This document shows positions 11,499-22,620 of a stretch of 64,000 nt of DNA, piece after piece. Below the pieces are notes generated by a model. The model saw only the letters and a program-made list of their open reading frames with translations. It made no database searches and had not been told where the DNA came from. A program made the position numbers and the translations under genes. The first letter of the stretch is position 1. Each line of letters starts with the position of its first letter. Source of the DNA: Acholoe squamosa (taxonomy: Eukaryota; Annelida; Polychaeta; Phyllodocida; Polynoidae); contig OX439040.1 in the NCBI GenBank assembly GCA_949317995.1, positions 56,578,089-56,642,088 of the forward strand, in the 5' to 3' direction.

Positions 11499-11965
11499 TA
11501 AGAGAGAGTGAAGGCTCTAGTCCCAACTCTCCTTTGCCACCCGTGAAGGGCCTAGGATCAAAGAGGGGTACCTCAGTAACCAGCTCTTGTCCCAAGTCTC
11601 CTTTGTCCACCTGGGGTGCCAATGCACAGGTAGAAAATTGGGGGAACCAGCAAACGCAGGTTCACCCTCTGACCTTACATATAGAAGTAAACAGGAAGCC
11701 TCACCAGAAGCTGGACTGACCTCGTGGCGAGATCATGGTCCGGAAGTCGCTGATGTCAGCATGCAAGTGGCTGTCCCAGCAACCAGTCTGGTCCCGAGTC
11801 AGGGCTATAGAAAAGTACCAAAACTGCACAAAAACTAAGCCGTAGCTGCACCTCATAGCAACTCCCTTAATTTAGGATGCGTCTTATACACAAGGTGCGC
11901 CTTATATGCGAGGTAATGACGGTAATGTAAGGAAAGGAGGGCTTATTGTATACAGTACCATACAA
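11499..11965. other. No gene seen; degraded pogo-like end at 11875-11925
   Basis: GGATGCGTCTTATACACAAGG, GTGCGCCTTATATGCGAGG and GACGGTAAT around 11875-11922 match the right terminal repeat of the element at 21109-21400. This is a solo or truncated end. The rest shows only chance-length frames. Confidence 0.45.
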
Positions 11966-12090
11966 GTAGTGTTAATATAGGGGAAGAAGGCCTGGTGTAG
12001 ATAGATATAAATATGTAAGTCCAGAGAGGAAGTAGGCGTTGTGCATGTAAGTAGTATAAGGAAAGTATGCTTTGTTTTTCAGGTAAGTAG
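11966..12090. repeat. Left part of a 36-bp minisatellite
   Basis: Diverged units of the AAGTAGTATAG...AAGTAGGCCTTG type, the same unit as 13564-13875. The array is cut by the hAT element starting at 12091. Confidence 0.65.
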
Positions 12091-13563
12091 CAGTGGCGAA
12101 TACAGGGGGGGGGGCGAACGGGCCTTGCCCCCCCCCAAAACAAAAAAAAAAAAAAAGAAATAAAAAAAAGAAGGAGGAAGAGAAGAGAGAGGGAGGGGAA
12201 AGGAAAGGAGAGGGAGGCAGTTATTTGAATATGGGCTTCCATATACCATTAGAAAGCTTTGATCATCAGGAAATGATATGTTGGGTTCTCTTATATGTGC
12301 AATACAAACTGAATTTCTTTCATGATTTTGAAATAATTATTTCTGTCCTCCAATATTCAAAAATACACCTTCCAGCCCACCTCCCGGAATGACCCTCAGT
12401 TCTAAATTGCACTTTACTCTAATGCCACATCACTGGAACTCATGCTTAACCTTTTGGAGAAAGTACATAAGGTTGACACAATGCATGTACATTGTATCAT
12501 TGTATATCACCAGGGTTCCATGTGCAGACCAAATTGATGGTATCTACAGGCTTAACCTGGGTGATTAGTTGCACATGTATGATCATTGATCCTAATGGCT
12601 TGGTACATGTATGATGGACATTGGATGATCTGGGGTAACAGACAGAAGAATTTGTGCAAATTTGCTTCAGAATGCACCATTTGGTCACTAGGTTTCAGTC
12701 TTTTAGGGTCATACCTCCCCCATCCCCCTTAACATGTTTTATCACTTAAGCCCTAGGATCACATATCAGGGGAGGTCTTGCCCTCAAAACAAAATCTTAT
12801 CAGGGCCTAAAAAATGTGTCATCTATTTTTAAAAAGCACCAGAATGCACCTTTTGTCCTGGCATTTTTCAAAAATTTTCCTGGGGTTCCCCCATACCCCA
12901 CTACTTCCATCGTTATAACAATATACCCAGCCATCACTTTGACATATTCCAGTACAGATCATTATACACCAAAGAAATTACCCTTTTCCCTCTTCAGGTG
13001 ACACACTGATATCCTCTCCCCCATTCTCTTTCCCCCAACCTTTTTTTCAAACTTCAAATGGTTCCAGGGCCCTTAATTTCTTTAGGGGAGTAGGGGTGAT
13101 ACCAATCTATATATAGTGCCAAAATGCCTCAGATTGCATCATTTCAACTCTTAGATTTCAACTTTCTCTTGGGGGCTAAGCCCCCAACCCCCATCCTTTC
13201 AATTATCAGAAGCTTAATACAAATGACATATTTCTAATATTTCTTGTAGAGATCTTCAAGGCATTCTGTTTGTTTAGGGAAGGAGATATACAGGCCACCT
13301 ATTCATCAAGAATCGTTAACATAAAAACTGATTTCTCACCTTAAATTTTACAAGACCTGAGACTTAATATGTTAAGTTAGAATGCATAAGAATGCACCAT
13401 TTCAAGTCTAAACCCTCAAAATTTTCTTGGGGGGGCATGCCCCCAAACCCCCCTAGTTTGACCGCTGTGCTTCGCTTGCAGTTCACCGAGACATGTTACA
13501 CCCCTAACACCTTCACCAGGTTTTGCCCCCCCCCCCCTCTAGAGAATCCTGGATCCGCCACTG
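12091..13563. mobile_element. hAT-type DNA transposon, non-autonomous
   Basis: Ends are inverted: CAGTGGCGAATACAGGG on the left and CTGGATCCGCCACTG on the right. CAGTGGCGGATCCAGG is a hAT-type terminus. Long G and C runs lie just inside both ends. No transposase is readable; frames of up to 99 codons are purine- or pyrimidine-biased noise. The insertion lies inside a tandem array, which probably blurs the expected 8-bp target duplication. Confidence 0.7.
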
Positions 13564-13875
13564 ACAGTAGTATACCAAAAGTAGGCATTGTTGTGAATGT
13601 GAAGTAGTACAGGGCAAGTATAGGTCTTACTATGCACGTAAGTAGTATAGGACAAGTAGGCTTTGCTGTACACGTAGGCAGTATAGGGCAAGTAGGCCTT
13701 GTTGTAAATGTAAGTAGTATAGCAAAAGTAGGCCTTGTTGTATATGTAAGTAAGTAGTGTAGCAAAAGTAGGCCTTGTACATGTAAGTAGTATAGCAAAA
13801 GTAGGCCTTGCTGCAAATGTAAGTAGTATAGGATAAGTGAGCATAGTTGTACAGGTAAGTAGTGTAGGAGAATAA
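13564..13875. repeat. 36-bp minisatellite, main block
   Basis: Eight to nine units built on AAGTAGTATAGCAAAAG followed by TAGGCCTTG and a variable TTGTAAATGT. Because 36 is a multiple of three, the minus strand is open for 145-162 codons and yields a 12-residue Tyr/Thr-rich repeat. That open frame is a by-product of the array, not a gene. Confidence 0.8.
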
Positions 13876-14139
13876 GGCTCAATACCAGGTACGTACCAGA
13901 AGAGACCAACCTGTTTCCACATACACATGTCATGTCCTGTTGGACAGTGAATGAACATTTTTTTTAAACTTGAAAAAGGAATTACAATGATAATACAATG
14001 TAGTGGGGTCTCACTATAAACAATCAAACCTGATACGCAGTAGGCCTACATGAAGTATAAGTGAAAGCATGTAAAGTGATGCACAACACGTTGAAGTAGC
14101 CTTTTGTGAGTCATTTTTCTCCTGTTTGTTAAAACGTCA
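13876..14139. other. No gene seen
   Basis: AT-rich spacer between the minisatellite and the next MITE. Confidence 0.4.
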
Positions 14140-14309
14140 CAGCATGGGCGTGGAAAGCAGGGGGGCAGGGGGAACATGCCCCCCCCCCACTTTTGGCCAA
14201 CTCCTCAAAAGGTCAAAACTAAAAGTTCAAGCAAAGGGAGGTCAACAATTGCAGAAAATCCCCCTGGTCCCACCCACTCTGAAACTGCGTCCCACGCCCC
14301 TGCACAGTG
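14140..14309. mobile_element. Short hAT-like MITE
   Basis: GCATGGGCGTGG on the left faces CCACGCCCCTGC on the right, about 160 bp apart. GGGGGGCAGGGGG and a C9 run lie just inside the left end. The ends resemble the 17645-17801 element in style. The target site is not resolved. Confidence 0.5.
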
Positions 14310-14744
14310 AGAAGAAATAAAAGATGTACAATACGAATAGCATACAATATCCCGTGTCTACCAGGACAGTGATAACGGAGGTAATTTAAAGCAGTCTACT
14401 GACAGCTTTAAGACAGTTGGGTTGGGTTGAGTTCGCAGAATGCTGGAAGACAAGACAGACAGGAAGTTATAAGGCACAACAAGCAGGGATCGGCCACCTT
14501 GGGGGAGGTTGGAAGGAGTACCGGGGTCAGGGTGAGGGAGCGTAAGACAGGATGTTTCCTGGGGGTGAGAACAGGCCATGACACCTTCCAGTAAACACAG
14601 AACCCTCCAGTACCCGAGCCCAGTAATCTTCACCCTCTTCTCACCCTCCCCTGTCCCCCAGTGAAGAAGTCCTCTTGGCCTTGGCCTCCCTCCCCTGCCC
14701 GCTCGATGGAATTGGGACCAGGGGCTGGGGTGCGCTGCGCGGTA
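14310..14744. other. No gene seen
   Basis: A minus-strand frame of 91 codons (14358-14633) is Leu/Pro/Ser-rich and of chance length. No repeat or RNA recognised. Confidence 0.35.
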
Positions 14745-14925
14745 TGGCGCCCGCGCGGCTATCGCTTTCGCCGGCAGCCCCCAATGGTGGCTAATCGTTC
14801 ACCGCCAACCAATCCCACAAAGAGCGGCCCTTTGATTTAGGCCCTTTGAGGTTCATCCAAGCCGGCCAAGTCAACGCTGGCTAATTAGAAAGGAGAGTGA
14901 CCCGCCCTTCTTCAGATGAGAATCT
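14745..14925. promoter_or_regulatory. Candidate conserved regulatory element
   Basis: A GC-rich, CpG-containing island in otherwise AT-rich DNA. It has CTTTGAT (TCF/LEF-like, 14830), TAATTA (homeodomain, 14882), GGCTAATCG and CCAAT. It has no open frame. Only cross-species alignment can show conservation. Confidence 0.3.
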
Positions 14926-15377
14926 CAAACCCCTTGAAGTCGTGGTGGCCCTGGGCTTGGGGGTGTGGGAAGGGTACAGGGTCGTGGGGGAGAGATGAGA
15001 GGAGGGTGGCTGGCCCCTGTGTTCACTGCCCGCCATACCCCCTCTTTCCTCCAAGCACCTCTACTCTCGATTCCCTCCACCACCCCCTGATGTACTGACA
15101 CGGTAGGGCCAACTAAACGCCCTGTGTTGTTTTATGAAAGACTGCGACCACTTCAAAGCCCCGCCACTCAGGGTCTGTGGCTGCCGGGAAAAACACGGCT
15201 TGAGTAGTTGTTATTACAGGGCCAAACACACACATCCAAAAGAAGCCGAAAGAAAACCGGGGATCAAATCAGGCATACCAGTTACCCACCGCCATTTTAA
15301 TACTATTTTATTTATTTACTTTCTGCAGTGAAGACGCCATTGAAAAGTATTTAATTCTACATTAAACGGAATTATTT
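14926..15377. other. No gene seen; YY1-like site near 15289
   Basis: CCGCCATTTTAAT near 15289 is a YY1-type element, followed by a pyrimidine-rich stretch ending CTGCAG. This could be a promoter for the small frame at 15402, but the evidence is thin. Confidence 0.25.
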
Positions 15378-15401
15378 ATGAAAGGTGGCGGTTTCTTATC
15401 A

Positions 15402-15487
15402 ATGGCTGAGGACGAGATCAAAAATCTTAGGTCCCTGGTTCTGGACAGATTTTCTTGGAGAGGGAAGGTTTCCAGAAAATATCAAAG
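15402..15487 (+). CDS. Possible first coding exon, product unknown
   Basis: ATG at 15402 (an in-frame ATG also at 15378) opens MAEDEIKNLRSLVLDRF, and after about 28 codons reaches CAAAG/GTACTG, a fair 5' splice site. The peptide is acidic then Arg/Lys-rich and looks more natural than the overlapping 67-codon frame. The start context has G at +4 but a poor -3 base. No following exon could be identified. Chance is not excluded. Confidence 0.22.
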
Positions 15488-15489
15488 GT

Positions 15490-16379
15490 ACTGTTTCACT
15501 GAATAGACAATTAGGAGACTATTTTGGCAAAAAACATCAAAGGCCCATATGCCCTGAAGGCAATCGGGTGGCCATTGCACATCCTTAAGGAGGAGGTATT
15601 CTTTATATAGAACAGAACAAAAACGGTTCAAACACCCTTTTATTCAGCAATAAAACTGTTGGAACTATTCTGATCCTCATACTATACTCTATGAACTATG
15701 ATACTAAATTGGACATTAAGATCAATTCTAAGTAATAAAACTGTATTACAGGATAGGTTTTCTAAATAATGTCATGTGATATTCTAACAAAGCATTGAAC
15801 TCCAAGATTACTTTTCCTGAAAGTAAAAATTTGTTGCAGGCAGGAGCCATTATAGTGTGGTGCATCACACTTTGTCAAGGTCTAAGTTTAAAAATCTGGG
15901 GTCACAGATGTTCAGTCAACCATCTGTTCACTTAAATTCTTAACACGTAAACAGTTACACTAAAGATATTTTAGACATTAACGGTAGGTCACAGCTCTTA
16001 TCAAAGGATAAGTCAGCTTTAAATTGGCATGTATTGCTGTTAATGGGGTATAGGCAGCTAGCTTATAGATATTTAGACATCCATTTTTGTTTCCATAGAT
16101 TAAAAAAACTTCCTGTCAGTATTTATTCCAGTGAATATGGCTCTTTCATGATATATAGGCCTTATTATGCCAGGGAGGTTTTCTGATTATAAAGGCTTTG
16201 CAAGATTGTGTTAAGGATCTAGGGACATTTTCCACTATGGTTGCAGCGACCTTAATGTAGGCCTATATCAAAGACAATTTATCTATATTTGTAGATAATG
16301 TAAATGGATTTATTGAAATATGTATGAACGCCCACAACCACATACAAATGCCCTTCAATGTTTGACATCTCCTATAAAC
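15490..16379. other. AT-rich, no gene seen
   Basis: Scattered AATAAA and A/T runs. No frame, repeat family or strong motif cluster. Confidence 0.4.
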
Positions 16380-16960
16380 AAGAAAAAGGGAAGACGCTCC
16401 CATAAAGGCCAAGAGATTAGAGGTAATTCAACGCAATGGTGACTGAAGACAGATTCCGTCAATTGCAATTCTTCTGATTTGATGCGATTATTCAATGTGG
16501 ATTTCCAGATTTCTGTCATTTCGGAAAGCAGTGAGTACCCGGGGAACCTAAGGGAAGGGAAGGTCAAACATTTCTTCAGATGATGCCTCATATGGAGAGT
16601 AAATCCCCCCTCTGAATGGTATCCCTGCCCCTCGGCAAACACCGTGAGTTTCACTCTCCGTGGAGGACCTTTACGACTCCGGAAGCGGAGAGGAGGCAAC
16701 AATGGCCACCAAATGCCATCTCGCTTCGGGCGGCAAACATTTATAAGAATCCCATCGCGCCATTTTCGCCCAACAAATAGAGATCAGAGGAGAAGCGTGC
16801 GCCAAATAATGCAATTTCTGGTGCTGGATGTCATCCCTTCTGGCCACGGGGCCTCTCATTTGGCGGCACGGGCTAATCGCGCGGGAACTCGTGCTCTGAC
16901 TGAGAGGCTGTCGTCTGCTCATTTCGGGCCGAGTGAGCGGTAACTAAGGGGGTCGTTAAG
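16380..16960. promoter_or_regulatory. Candidate conserved regulatory element
   Basis: A sharply bounded GC/CpG-rich block with an unusual, non-repetitive texture. It includes TTTATAAGAATCCC, GCGCCATTTTCGCC (E2F-like), AAATAATGCAATTT, GGGCTAATCG and GCGGTAACTAAG. Frames on both strands stay open for 83-115 codons, partly because CpG-rich DNA has few stops. I see no domain and no splice boundary that would make it an exon. Deep conservation is inferred, not shown. Confidence 0.33.
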
Positions 16961-17644
16961 GTAATGTGTTGGCCTCAGTAACTTGGCTTCCTTGTGGTTG
17001 TGGCTTTAGATCTGTGGACTGTATCAGTATGTAGTCCCTGCCACCCGGATGAAACTTTTATGCCGACACTGCTTTGATCTCCTCTCTCCTTCTCCCTTTG
17101 CGAAACGCCAGGGAAAATGAACTTTTTGCAGAGTACCAGGGTTAGGGATAAAATGGTTTGAGCTCCACTGATTTCTTCAAAAGTTGTGACACCAGTTTTG
17201 TAGTTGAATGCTATTTACTGGACAGCCAAGGCCTACTGATCCTTCCCAAGGACTGAAAAGTGATAGGCCATCGCCCGAAGCCCAAAGGTTGAAGTTTAAC
17301 CACCCTGCTTCTTCATTTGATTGCGATGTCAGCAATAAAATCAACAATGAAATTGGCCTGATGGCATTTCAGAGGCGAGAAGGCTTGTAAACGTCCTTTT
17401 AGATCAAAGATAGGCCTATTTATCAAAATCAGGGGTGCTATACTTTATGAGGTAGGTGAACAATGAAAGGGGGGGGGGGGGTCACTTTGAAAGAAGACAC
17501 AGAAGTTCAAAAGAATAAAACTGATAATCTTAGTGCAAAGAGAGAAGTTTCATCGACACCCATGGATTTTGCAACCTCAACATTAAGCCTATGCACTCAA
17601 CATCCAGGCAAACATTTTTACTATGCCCCTTCCCCCAACGGACA
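16961..17644. other. No gene seen
   Basis: G-run at about 17469-17480. Short frames only. Confidence 0.4.
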
Positions 17645-17801
17645 AGGAGGGGCGTAGGAAAAGGGGGGGGGCAGGGGGGCCTGAACCCATAGTAATGAGG
17701 AGGTTCCCTGTATACGCCTATATAAAAATATAGCAGCCCCCCCCCCCCACCAACCGAGACCCCTGCCCCCCCCCCAATAAAAATTTGCTTCCTACGCCCC
17801 T
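17645..17801. mobile_element. hAT-like MITE with G/C-run interior
   Basis: AGGGGCGTAGGAA (left) and TTCCTACGCCCCT (right) are perfect inverted ends about 155 bp apart. Flanks GACAAGGA (overlapping the left end by one base) and GACAAGAG agree at six of eight positions, consistent with an aged 8-bp hAT target duplication. The interior is dominated by G and C homopolymers, which would fold back. Confidence 0.65.
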
Positions 17802-19289
17802 GACAAGAGTCTGCATGAGGTCTGAGCCTGGGTCTGCATGAGCAAGGTCCTATCTCCTATCTATCCAACCAATTGGTCCGCACCTATCGCACTGTACACT
17901 GTAGGACCAATTGGTGCATGAGAACGATGAACTGACCTGGAGCACCAGGGGGTTTAGGGTCAATCTGCAGTTAGATTTATTGTTGTTATTGATGTGGTCT
18001 TTGTCAGTGAGTGCAAGAACCAGTGGGGCTCTCCACCTCTGATTACAACCCAGTGAAATCGTACCTTTTCTTTTTATATTTGAACCATTTGCCATTAACT
18101 ATAAAAAAAAGCCGTAGCTCGAAGACTTGATCCACATGATTCAATACCACCAAGAGCCCTTTACATTACACAGTACACAGATAGTCCATCTTAGATTTAA
18201 AGTATATTTCAAACATATCAGATTTACATTACATTTCAGACATCCAAGAGATCGTAGGTTATAGACAGACAATCCTTTTCAGAAACGGGAGCAGCATTCT
18301 GAGGAATATATAGACGAGTTGTAGAGTGTCTTGAAATTTTGGGAATTTACAGAAAAATAGAACACATGTTGCATACATTTTGATAACTCAGGTTCATTTC
18401 ACTAATGACGAGTGCGTGCATTCTGCCTAATGCCCCATGAATCCATCACTATACTTATGGATGCTAGAGAACCCCGCCAAATTGACCCCGCGCCGAAAAA
18501 AAAGTTGCAGCGATATTCACCGTGCATGTACCCTACCCCTATCTCTCACACCCCTGCTCCCCTGCACCCTGAGCGGACCTGGTGGCACCCTGCCCATCCG
18601 GGCACATTCTGTGGATTCAGCACACACTCTCCATGCATAACTCTCCTCTCCAACTTCGTATTTGTTTGTTAGTAGTCCGGTCAAACTATCAGCTCGTAGC
18701 ATTTGGTTGATTGATAGACTTTTGTTAACGACTTTTCCACTGTACTGCTACGCTGTTGACATTATCTTTTCGGTTCAGTTTTTAGCATGAGTTTAAAGTT
18801 GAATATACAATGCAATTACATAAAGTACTTCTATATTTTCCAGTGTATGGTCTGCCTTCAGAGAATGGTCCTACTTGCTGCCTGGTGATCATTGGTGAGG
18901 TTTTGACAGGAAAATTCTATTTTCAGAAACTTAGATTATGAAAAGAAAAACAATGAGTAGTTTATATTGTCACGTATATTCGAAGAAGAAAGTAAAAAAA
19001 AGTAGCACTTGGATATAGTACCAATTCTGCTGCCTTTCTCATCTCTGACTGACATTTCTCTACACACGCAGTGACAGCATCGACAGGGGTGCAGAACGCT
19101 GCTTGGAGACCGTCCCGCTGACTATGGATGCGGGCATCCCAGCCTTCCATGGTGTGAGTGAGGACGGAAAAGGGGGTGGGTGGGAATCATATTAAGGGGT
19201 CAGGAAGTGTGCAGACATTGTCTGTGTGATGTCAGATGTTTTCTCCCAGCCCCGGTACTTACCAATCGTTGGCGGTGATACCAGGGGCC
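17802..19289. other. No gene seen
   Basis: An inverted pair ACCAATTGGTCC / GGACCAATTGGTGC lies at about 17868-17916, and a CTCF-like GCACCAGGGGG at 17942. Frames up to 86 codons overlap on both strands around 18412-18702 and none is distinguished. Nothing else is supportable. Confidence 0.35.
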
Positions 19290-19511
19290 CAGGAGGGTGT
19301 TGCTCCTATAGTAAAAGGAAGAGCTGGCTAAAAATGCCCTTGTTTCCAGTCCTTTCTTTTCATGTAGCTATAACTTGTCCCTTTTGTTGCTCACAAGTGG
19401 TCATTCAAGTATGGTGCTAAAAAGGGGGATTTGAGTAGGTACCTAGTTGTGAGAAGTCAGTCAGTATAATATACTATAGAGTGTGTGACATGAGTAGGTA
19501 CCTGATAGTGC

Positions 19512-19563
<52 letters not shown>

Positions 19564-19698
19564 TTTTTAAACAAGGCAGGTGATTTTTCAGACTGATGTG
19601 GTGAGTGCAAGTACTTTGGTGAAGCAGTGCACGACTTGTTTTATAAAGAGGGCACATACTCACAGCTCTTTTTTTTCAATAGGAGCAACACCCTCCTG
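19290..19698. mobile_element. MITE, copy 1, with expanded CT repeat
   Basis: Ends CAGGAGGGTGTTGCTCC and GGAGCAACACCCTCCTG are inverted. The interior matches 39253-39618 at about 90% by eye. This copy carries a (CT)23 tract at 19514-19559 where the other has only CTCTCTCT, so the microsatellite grew after transposition. No transposase. Confidence 0.75.
19514..19559. repeat. (CT)n microsatellite
   Basis: About 23 uninterrupted CT units inside a MITE. Confidence 0.95.
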
Positions 19699-20549
19699 AA
19701 GTGTGAAAAGCATGGCGGCAGTACTCAGTCACACCTAGCACCGCCAGTGGCCGATTTGGGAACTAGCGGTATTGGGTTGGGTTAATCCTGGGCTGGATCC
19801 AGTCTGGGATCCAGGCAAGGCCACCATTTACAAGTGAGAAAAATACAGACTTTGGGTACTAGATACATACATGTAGTTGGTACCAGATACAACGTTATTT
19901 ATACGCCTGTTTAAAAGGGGAACTACTTTTCTGGCTCTGCATGGTTTCTGTGAGGATCTATAACTCCTATGAATGTGTCTAGTATTATTTCTGGTCACAA
20001 ATTTCATCCTAAATGGCAAAGTTAAGGTTTCCTCAAGAAATAGGGCCGAGGACGATGGCGTTGGTAAGGAACCATGAATGCAGTGCTAGAGCTACTGGAT
20101 GGACTTGTCTTCCTATGTGATCCCAAAGAAGATGGTGTCACTGACCCCCAGACCCTAAAGGACAGAAGTCTGACATTGAGTGAAGAACCTCTATATAGGA
20201 GAGGGATGGGGGTGGTAGGATGGGAGGATGGGCGTGGGGTGAGTACACCTCGGCACAGATTCAAAGGTATAGGGAACCGCCCTTGACGCCAATCTACATG
20301 TGATTCTACCATCGCTACTGCGTTCCACCATTGTCAATTCCTCTTCCAGGGTGAGCATCATACAATTTGCCCAGTAAGTGTGGTTAGGTTTGTGCCCCAT
20401 GTCTTCTATGCCTCCCAAGCACTGGGGGTAGTGGGGCACCCAGTGTATTATTCTGCATATTATGAGGTGCTCCTATGTGTGGTGTGAATGACTTTGTTCT
20501 GTTTATACACATTGAAATTGGTGTCCATGTATGGAAATATATGGACAAC
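19699..20549. other. No gene seen
   Basis: Overlapping frames of 70-96 codons on both strands at 20022-20439 are of chance length and lack any domain. No repeats recognised. Confidence 0.35.
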
Positions 20550-21722
20550 ACACAAAAGAACATACCTAAGGAAACTTAGTCAAAGTGACTTATCATTCTT
20601 AATTAGTACTTATGTCTAACAAATAACCACGGAGGTCTAAGTTTTCTTAGTCACAGTGACTACTACCCATTCTCCGAGCATAATCTTGAACAGGGTATCT
20701 GCTGTGAGTTTCAGGCAAGCTCACTTATCTTGATCACTTTCACTAAGAGATCTTAGTCACTTTGACCAAGATCGGTTAGTAAATTTGACTAAGGGTAGAC
20801 ACATGGTGTTGCCTTTACACACCAGATGACAGTGTGACTTGAAACAGTATTTTTCTGGTGGGTGTGTACAATAAATAGTTCCATGGATGTTAAAATTGTG
20901 ATGATTTTCTGGAACGACATATATTTATGCTTTCAAATTTCAATCTAACACTACACTTGGTAAAATGTACCAAATAGGTTGATGCCTTGTCAAATGAAAT
21001 AGGAAGTCAGACGGAAACAACTATTCTGTGGTAATCTAGATAAATATAATGTCCACATGTAAATTTGCTTCTTTGGCAAACCCAGAGTAACTTGGCTCAG
21101 GGGTTCTACCGTAATCTCCCGCATATAAGGCGCGTCTTATACGAGGGGTTTTACTTCTTCCTGAATCCACAAGGGGGACACCAAGAGCTTTATTTTGATA
21201 TGTTACACTCCCCCTAAATTAAAAAAATAACATAGGGGGATTCAAGAGGGTGTGGGGGCCCTAGCTACACATAGCTTTTTGAACTTTGAAAATCCATTCA
21301 GTAGAACTAAAGTTATAATTTTTTTTATTTTTTTGACAATATTCTTCAACTCTAGGTGCGCCTTATACGCAAGGTGCACCTTATACGCGAGAGATTACGG
21401 TAAATGAATATGATGTTAGGTATTTCAAATACTTCCTAAATGAGGAGACTCTGATCTGTGGGGTGTGAATCCTACATAAAGCTTAACACAATCACCATTT
21501 GAATTGAATTAAAATTAGGTAGTGTACTTAGTCAAAATAACCAACGAATCCTAGTCAAAATCAGGCAAGCCAAGGCCACTTTTTCTAATGGTTAGTCATA
21601 TTTGACTAAGAAAAACAGGGACGTTTAGACACAGCATTTTGACTAACTATTGCTAGAAAGTTAGTCGAAAGTTAGACGATTCAACTCATATTTGACTAAC
21701 ACTTGAAACTTTTTTTTCTGTG
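20550..21722. mobile_element. Motif-array transposon (TTAGTCAAA type), CACTA-like
   Basis: Both flanks carry TTAGTCA/TGACTAA repeatedly in direct and inverted orientation, at 20570-20800 and 21525-21705. The right end reads inward as CACAGAAAAAAAAGTTTC. The left end near CACACAAAAGAAC is a weak match, so the boundary is approximate. Motif-dense subterminal regions are typical of EnSpm/CACTA elements. A pogo-like element is nested at 21109-21400. Confidence 0.5.
21109..21400. mobile_element. pogo/Tc1-like MITE
   Basis: Left end CCGTAATCTCCCGCATATAA and right end complement CCGTAATCTCTCGCGTATAA are near-identical, flanked by TA on both sides (21107-21108, 21401-21402). The TATAAGGCGC(G/A)C signature is typical of pogo/Tigger-type non-autonomous elements found widely in animals. 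The 292-bp body is non-coding and AT-rich. Confidence 0.8.
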
Positions 21723-21752
21723 AACGGTCAGAGTTCATTAACTGTGACACAA

Positions 21753-21801
21753 TCTGTGAAAAGGGACCTTATTTCAGGGGGAATAAGGTCCCCTTTCCCA
21801 G
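21753..21801. repeat. Hairpin shared with the LTR element interior
   Basis: GGGACCTTATT and AATAAGGTCCC form an 11-bp perfect stem around TCAGGGGG. The flanks TCTGTGAAAA and TTTCCCAG match 10578-10627. Confidence 0.6.
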
Positions 21802-22439
21802 TACAGGTCACAACTATTTTTTTATAGTCACAGGTCATGGTCTTCATTTACGAATACCTATAGTAGACCTATGGTTTTTGGTGAAAAGTTACCTGAGGTT
21901 ATAGCACAGGCGCACTTGCAAGTAAATTCTGCAGCATGCATGCTGAAATGCTTCATATTCCCCCGAGATGTACCCCTATTGTTTTGACTTAGTACAATGC
22001 CAGTGTTCTAACCATGCACAATGCTGGCACAAGGGCAAATTGTTTCAAAGCAGGAAAGAAGTTTCGCTGGCACTATATCTCCAACATGCCAGCTGCCATA
22101 CACCACTCCTTCCATCCTTTCTGCCTGAAAAAAATCAAATATCAAACATCTTATACTATAATAATGCTCACAGCCACTTATTTTCTCTATCAATTGTTTG
22201 TTGGGACATTTCATATAATTTGCAGCGCAAAATTGGTCATTTGTGCTTGTAGGGAAATAAGGACGGCATAAGCCTTGTTTACCTTAAGATTGTTTTGTTC
22301 TGTATTCATTAGAAATGTCAGAAAGGAATACACTTAAGTTTAGCCATAGCCTACGTATCTATTACCTCCACATGATAAAATGAATGTGGTGTGACAACTG
22401 GTGTTTGGATAAGGTTGGGTCTTGGCAATCTGGAACCTC
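21802..22439. other. No gene seen
   Basis: Overlapping frames of 68-94 codons at 21968-22271 cover both strands and show no domain. Nothing else. Confidence 0.35.
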
Positions 22440-22618
22440 CCTTTTCAGAGAAAGAGTCGACTTTATTTGTATTATGTCTCTATCATATCTCATCGCGTTT
22501 TGGCCCCTGCTTTTCTAATTCATTAATCTGCATTTTCTGGTCCACTCATGCAGCTTATTAATAAGCTGATGTAGTTTGCAAATGCAGCAACTACAAGATG
22601 TAATAGAGGGGATCCATA
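22440..22618. promoter_or_regulatory. Candidate regulatory element with 18-bp palindrome
   Basis: CAGCTTATTAATAAGCTG at 22551-22568 is a perfect 18-bp palindrome with an E-box-like CAGCTT edge and an A/T homeodomain-type core. CTAATTCATTAATCTGC precedes it and TTTGCAAATGCAG (octamer-like) follows. Confidence 0.35.
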
Positions 22619-22620
22619 TA

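Noticed and set aside
13564..13875. Regular repeats that could suggest a CRISPR array
   Set aside because: Units are contiguous with no unique spacers; it is a minisatellite in a eukaryotic genome.
13496..14027. 145- and 162-codon minus frames with Tyr/Thr-rich 12-residue repeats
   Set aside because: They are translations of the 36-bp minisatellite, whose length is divisible by three.
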